Assembly: GCA_903813345.2 (NCBI GenBank)
Contig: CAIIXF020000006.1
Location: forward strand, 22,327,936 to 22,391,935
From: Owenia fusiformis
Lineage: Eukaryota; Annelida; Polychaeta; Sabellida; Oweniidae
Length of the DNA stretch: 64,000 bases
Direction: 5' to 3'
Position numbers and translations under genes: made by a program. The notes beneath the pieces were generated by a model, which searched no databases, had not been told where the DNA came from, and was given only the letters and a program-made list of their open reading frames with translations. Each line of letters starts with the position of its first letter. The stretch's first letter is position 1. Positions 58,921 through 64,000 of the stretch are shown one piece after another.

Positions 58921-59045
58921 ACCGGACAACTCATCCCCTAGACGACTCATCCCTGGACTACTCATTCCCTCGACAACTCATCCCGTAGACAACTCATTCC
59001 CTGGACAACTCATCCCGTAGACAACGCATTCCCTGGACGACTAAT
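58921..59045. repeat. Short tandem repeat, about 19 bp unit
   Basis: Repeats of gacaactcatcccgtaga / gacaactcattccctgga over 125 bp, in the intron upstream of the last visible SLC23 exon. Confidence 0.85.
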
Positions 59046-59373
59046 CCTTTGGCATGTTTGAATTGAGTTATTTAATGTTTTATTGTCAATTCATATTTGA
59101 TATTGAAATGATTTTTTTAATGTTTGGTTATGGATATGATCAGTTTTAAGTTTCAAAAACATATAAAACCTGAACACTGGTACTCCACTCGATTATGCTG
59201 TTACCGAAACGACAAAATGTCAGAGTCTCAACGATTTTCTTTTTCCTTATTTCATGAGTTGTAGACAGAATAGCTACAATATTTTTTGTCACAAATGTGT
59301 GTCAGTATTAATTGTTTTGTAAATATTTACTTTTAATTTAACTTTTAATATACAGTTTCAATATTATACATTC

Positions 59374-59518
59374 AATCATCAATGAGATCAGATAATAATT
59401 TCCCAGCCAGATTATCATCATTCTGGTACCAGGTTGAATTTAAATGCCAAAAACTCAACCTTGTACCAGAATGATGATAACCTGGCCGGGAAATTATTAT
59501 GTGATCTTATTGATGATT
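59374..59518. repeat. Palindrome at the 5' end of the LINE
   Basis: Arms 59374-59437 and 59455-59518 are inverted copies of about 64 bp with a 17-bp loop. The right arm is endonuclease-coding LINE sequence. The left arm is its inverted duplicate. This fits twin priming during LINE insertion. Confidence 0.8.
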
Positions 59519-61450
59519 TTGATTTCACCCAACTAATTAACAAACCTACTAGGTTCTCAAAAAACTCTCAATCATGGTTTTGGGATATATAGGGTCTACT
59601 TTTCTTATGACAGATTTACACTAACAGTTTGCTTTTCTTGTTGCGTTTCTTTAAAAGTTTTTAGTCACGCTTCCCTTTTGGCATTTGTGTTTATATATGC
59701 ATTGATCATATTCTTACTGACTCACCTGATATTTTTACATCTTGGAGTATAACTGACCATATTGTATTGGAAGAGCAGATCACTGCACCATTGTATCATA
59801 TTTAAAACTAAGCATCACAAAGGAACAGCCTGTTAGGAAAACTATTTGGAAATATGATTTGTGTAATCCTGAAAATTTAAACAATGCAATCCGAAACACC
59901 GACTGGCTTAAAATTATTGATTCAGACATTGATATTAATAATGTGACCTCACATTTTGGCAATTCACTTATGAATATTTACTCAAAATACATTCCAAATA
60001 AGAAAATCACTATCAAATCTAAAGATCAGCCCTGGTTTAATGAAAATCTTAGGCAAGAAATGAAAAAAAAGGAAACTCAAATCATCACCTACCACTCAAT
60101 GGACATCTTTATGACAATCAATCAATCAAAGTAACGACTCTTATTACGAATCTTGAAGAATATCAAGATAAAAAAACGCGATTCCATTAATAACTTTAGT
60201 AAAAATGATAAGAATTATTGGAAACTAATAAGGCTGTTTCTCGGTAAAAGTGCTGATTTCCAAATTCCACCACAAAATCAACCGCCAATAACAGATAACC
60301 TTGAGAAGGCAAATGCCTTTCTCAAGCTGTTATCATCCAAAAATCATATGGATAATATCAATTTTGACCATTTACCTAATTTTCCTGACAGAACCAACTC
60401 TTAACTCATTTCAGTTGCGACCAATCCAGATGAATTGATAAAATTAATTTTGTCACTTGCCACTTCAAAAGCCAGTGGACCTGATATGATCATTAACAAA
60501 ATGCCTAACCTCACAGCACACACAATATCAAGATCTCTATCTACCTTATTTAACAGACTATGTTCAAGAAATGTCTTTCCAGAACCATGGAAGGTGGGCA
60601 TAGTTTGTCCAGTTTTCAAAAAAAGGTGACAAGTCTGACATTAACAATTACCGCCCGATTACCTTATTAAACACTATATCCAAATTGTTTGAAATGGTAA
60701 TATCTGATCGAACCCGAACACATCTTACCTCTAATAATTTACTTTATAAACACCAGGCAGGTTTTCTTCCTGGACATAGCACACAAGCCCAACTTTTGAC
60801 TATAGAACACTTCCTTAAGAATAATTTTGAAGAAGGAGAGGCATCAAAAGGAATATTTCTTGATATTGCATCAGCATTTGACAAAGTCCCTCATTACTTA
60901 CTCATATTGAAACTCAAATCGTATGGTATAAGGGGACAGTTACTAAATGTCATAAAATCCTATCTCTCTGACAGAAAAATGTATGTAAATTTAGCTGGTG
61001 CTTCGTCTTCAATGTCGGAGGCCAATTTTGTCAATTGCGGTGTTCCACAAGGATCAATTTTTGGACCTCTATTTTCTATTGTACATAAATGATCTCCCAG
61101 ATAAAATTGACACAGAGTGCTATATATATACGCAGATGATACTTCACTGCAGTTCTCTTATGACCCCAAAAATCCAAATGAGATAGATCAATCTGTAACC
61201 CGGTGGGTCAAGTAACCTGGAAGCGATTAAAAATTGGTCCAAATTATGGAAGCTCCAGTTTAAACCTGAGAAGAGCTGCGAAGTTATTTTCCATACTCCA
61301 AGAATGCAAATCAAAAACGTGACCACATCATTTCTCAATAACACTGAAATCAAAAGAATTGCAACCCATAAACATCTTGGTTACTGTTTTGACGAATGCC
61401 TCTCAAATATAAATCATATTGATGAGATTTGTACAAAGGTAAAAAGTTAG
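59455..61450 (+). pseudogene. Broken non-LTR retrotransposon (Jockey/CR1-like)
   Basis: The copy starts in the endonuclease (LAGKLLCDLIDDFDFTQLIN, then KPTR). A 135-bp repeat at about 59566-59702 interrupts it, and the domain resumes at DHILTDSPDIFTSWSITDH. Reverse transcriptase follows: PWKVGIVCPVFKK, NNYRPITLLNTISKLFE, FLPGHSTQAQ, GIFLDIASAFDKVP (motif A), NCGVPQGS (motif B), YINDLP and YADD at 61129-61140 (motif C). Frameshifts occur near 60620 (poly-A run) and 61070, and stops near 60130, 60404 and 61215. The copy is dead and 5'-truncated. Its 3' end is not defined, but similarity fades near 61450. Confidence 0.88.
59566..59702. repeat. Dispersed repeat interrupting the LINE
   Basis: Matches 53814-53965 closely. 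The endonuclease reading stops at KNSQS and resumes after the repeat at DHILT, so this is an insertion into the LINE copy. Confidence 0.75.
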
Positions 61451-62055
61451 TTTGAGTTATCAAATTGTTTTACGAAAATGGCTGCCATTTTGTAATATGG
61501 TGGCCATCTTAAAAATGAGCTAGGCTCCTTTGTACCCAGGCAACAGCATATAAAGTTTGAACCAAATCCATCCACTAGTATTTGAGTTATCAAGGATTAT
61601 ATTATTGAAAATTCTTTCTCGAGCAGAGGTCCTACACCCATAAGGCATGAGCCTATACAATTTGAATGAAATCCGTCAACCGGTATTTACATCCTTAAAT
61701 TAACTGTAAATACCAGTTTTATATACAGAGTACCTACATGTATCATAATATAGTGCTTTCTTTTATATGTAGTCTAGATGTCATTTTAATGATTTCTGTT
61801 AAACCGCAACATATACCCACAAGGGTGCCTAGCGGCTTGTTTTTTATAGTGTATTAGTTAATGAAAACACAGAATGAAATCCTGTGCTAAGGGCTGATGT
61901 GAAAAGGTCAGACAACAGCATATACAATTTGAAGCAAATCCATCCACTAGTTCTATATTCCCCTCGAACTTCGTTCGGTGGAATAATAACAAATCATTTT
62001 TATTTCGAAATTGTACGTTAGATTTCAGTAAAAATTAGGATAGATTCCCGTAGAA
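61450..62055. other. Repeat-derived gap
   Basis: No exon. Contains repeated words (gagttatcaa, aatccatccactag) and the SINE tail at 61855-61905 in minus orientation. Confidence 0.5.
61855..61905 (-). repeat. SINE tail fragment, minus strand
   Basis: The reverse complement reads cacatcagcccttagcacag and attctgtgttttcattaa, the same tail as at 46100-46145. Confidence 0.7.
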
Positions 62056-62060
62056 ATAAT

Positions 62061-62892
62061 CACAGGCTGGTATCGAAATATTTGTCCGCTGTGACGGAGC
62101 ATACTATTTTTCATAAAAACACTAAGAATACTTCACGATTTATTTTTTAACTCATATGATTCGTTATACCATACAAAATTACTTACTCCATGCAATGAAT
62201 ATATCATTTGCGGGTAACTTTCACTTCTGTTTGAAGTCCAATTACGCTGGGAAGAAAAGCTATTGAAAATGGCGCCGGAGTATCATACTTCAAAATGTAC
62301 CATTTCTTGTTTAACTTTCTAATGGCACGATATAGTGACACGATAATATTTACACATGGTTTCAGCATAACTATGAAGGTATAAATGAGATGTTGATGTA
62401 TTTGGTCTTTTTAATTCTTTTATAAAAAATAATGTTTACATTTTTTGTCCGCTGTGACGGAGCAGTTGCAAATGTGAACTGTGAAAATGCTCCGTCACAG
62501 CGGACAAAAAATATTAATATTATTTTTTATTAAAAAAACTAAAAAGACCCAATGCATTAATATCTCATTAATACATTCAGAGGTATGCTTAAAACATATG
62601 TTAATATTATCGTGTCACTATATCATGCCATTAAAAAGTTAAAAAAGAAATGGTACATTTTAGAGTTTGATACTCTGGCGCCGTTTTCAATAGATTTTAC
62701 TCCTAGCGTTATTGGACTTCAAACAGAAGTGAAGGTTACACGCAAATGATATATCCATTGCATGGAGTAAGTAATTATCTTTGATATAACGAAACATATG
62801 AGTAAAAAAATAGATCGTGAAGCATTCTTAGTGTTTTTATGAAAAACAGCATGCTCCGTCACAGCGGACAAATCTTTCGATACCAGCCTGTG
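62061..62892. mobile_element. 832-bp TIR element, copy B, 5-bp target duplication
   Basis: Same ends as the 49449-52397 element (cacaggctggtatcg, cgataccagcctgtg). It is flanked by ataat at 62056-62060 and 62893-62897. The two arms of about 400 bp meet almost directly: tgtccgctgtgacggagc (about 62443) and gctccgtcacagcggaca (about 62490) face each other across about 30 bp. No ORF. Confidence 0.88.
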
Positions 62893-62897
62893 ATAAT

Positions 62898-64000
62898 GCG
62901 TTTGTTAATGAAAGGCCAGGAACCTAAGGCAGGACAATTAAATCGTGAGGAGACAGTCATACCCAATTGTGCTTGCCTTTCGTTGAAAGGAACAACATCG
63001 GTAAAGAAAACGTTGCCTACGATTGACATTCAAAATCGAATTATTAATATTTAAAGGCTACAAATAGTCGGTTTTACATGATATGGTCGGTCTTTTACGC
63101 ATTTTCTTCAAACCCTGTTTGGAGGCTACCAGTGGAAAACACTGACCGGTCAGTGGTCGGTGGGGTCAGTCGCTTTTCGTATACCTCTTTTATTCTCTGG
63201 AGTTGCAGTATTAGTATAGGTGTTTCAAATGGTGAAATGCCTGAGCTGCATGTATCATTTGTGAAAGCACTTGGACCAATCGATTTATCTTCCTCTTTGG
63301 TTGTATTGGAATACATGTAATAATTGACTCTTAAAATATACCAAAAGTATAGCATAAAGGTCCACAATGCGTACAAAAAGCCGTGGTGTGTACCTGTATG
63401 CCATTGTCTTTGTATGAGAGCACATAAAATATAACAGAGTTCCTTCTTGGAGGGGTTTATGGGTCTGTCTCTCGGGATTTATTTCGTAAATTACGACCTT
63501 ACACCTAAGAGGTTTTGATCACCTTCATCGTTGGTTAAAATACATAGAGATTATCCTATATGAGGTTCAGGATATTAGGATTATCCCGAGGCAAATATAA
63601 TACATTTGCCCGAGGGCCGCAGGTCCCGAGGGAAAATATATTATATTGGCCAAGGGTTAATCCCAATATCCTGAACCGACTATAGGATAATATGTTTATC
63701 CCTTACCAATCTTGGTCATCTGGTTCACATTGTTCAATCGTGGAAATATTTTAGAATATTCATGTCCATTTTGTTTTCTTGGCCGTGGGCGGATTTTCCT
63801 GTTCTCTCAAATACTCTCACATTTATGTTCTCGATTTTTTGATTGATTAAGTGGATGCTCCTTCCCTTTTTAACCATCAAACAGATCCCGATTGTCTGTG
63901 TTTTCTCCATTATCGTTTACAGTTATTACGCGAACGTTACAAATTATGAACAAATATGCGAGCGGCGATTATGACGTAGCGGGCAGATATACTATATCTG
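62898..64000. other. Right edge, no gene assigned
   Basis: ORFs on both strands at about 63078-63376 overlap and neither shows a domain I recognise. Their composition looks somewhat coding. A small MITE lies at 63550-63691. Confidence 0.4.
63550..63691. mobile_element. 142-bp MITE
   Basis: The ends attatcctata and tataggataat are inverted. Inward, ggttcaggatattaggatta pairs with taatcccaatatcctgaacc. The centre holds gcccgagggccgcaggtcccg. Confidence 0.8.

Noticed and set aside
59707-61450. Active LINE
   Set aside because: Several stops and at least two frameshifts separate the endonuclease and reverse transcriptase motifs, and the 5' part is missing.
63078-63376. Overlapping ORFs on both strands near the right edge, considered as an upstream SLC23 exon
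   Set aside because: No SLC23 motif, no clear splice pair, and the two strands are equally open.

Overview
This is AT-rich nuclear DNA from an animal, most likely a marine invertebrate. Both recognisable host genes are split by GT-AG introns, and the rest is packed with transposable elements: long terminal-inverted-repeat (TIR) and fold-back elements, MITEs, a broken LINE, tRNA-derived SINE fragments, one LTR retrotransposon and many minisatellites. I cannot name the species. Nothing suggests a prokaryotic or plasmid origin.

Layout. 1-5420: tandem repeats of about 151, 185 and 300 bp plus fragments of dispersed elements. 5420-10566: repeat-derived sequence, including a 1.25 kb TIR element (8384-9633) and tRNA-like relics. 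10567-16345: a minus-strand LTR retrotransposon with near-identical LTRs, a perfect tRNA-Ser primer site, a polypurine tract and one gag-like ORF, but no pol. 16490-21180: a fold-back element, a minisatellite interrupted by a clean MITE, and a nested TIR element. 21296-38041: a plus-strand gene of at least ten coding exons. Its product of about 580 residues has a P-loop ATPase core that resembles DUF927 proteins. Its introns carry a 4 kb long-TIR element, an AT-rich array, and a 3.4 kb fold-back element whose arms are 42-bp minisatellite. 38042-55357: no host gene recognised; MITEs, a giant palindromic element, a 458-bp near-perfect palindrome, and a minisatellite split by a 2.95 kb TIR element. 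55358-58769: the last six exons of a minus-strand SLC23 (nucleobase/ascorbate transporter) gene, whose 5' exons lie further right. 59374-61450: a 5'-truncated, frameshifted non-LTR retrotransposon. 61450-64000: more repeats, including an 832-bp copy of the TIR family seen at 49.4-52.4 kb.

How it fits together. The two host genes end toward each other, with a TE-rich region between them. Every exon join listed keeps frame and uses GT/AG, so I trust the gene models more than the function assigned to the first gene. The strongest candidates for something undescribed are the animal DUF927-like ATPase gene, the fold-back element with minisatellite arms and a 9-11 bp target duplication, the TIR family that uses a repeated CCGCTGTGACGGAGC module, and the gag-only LTR element.
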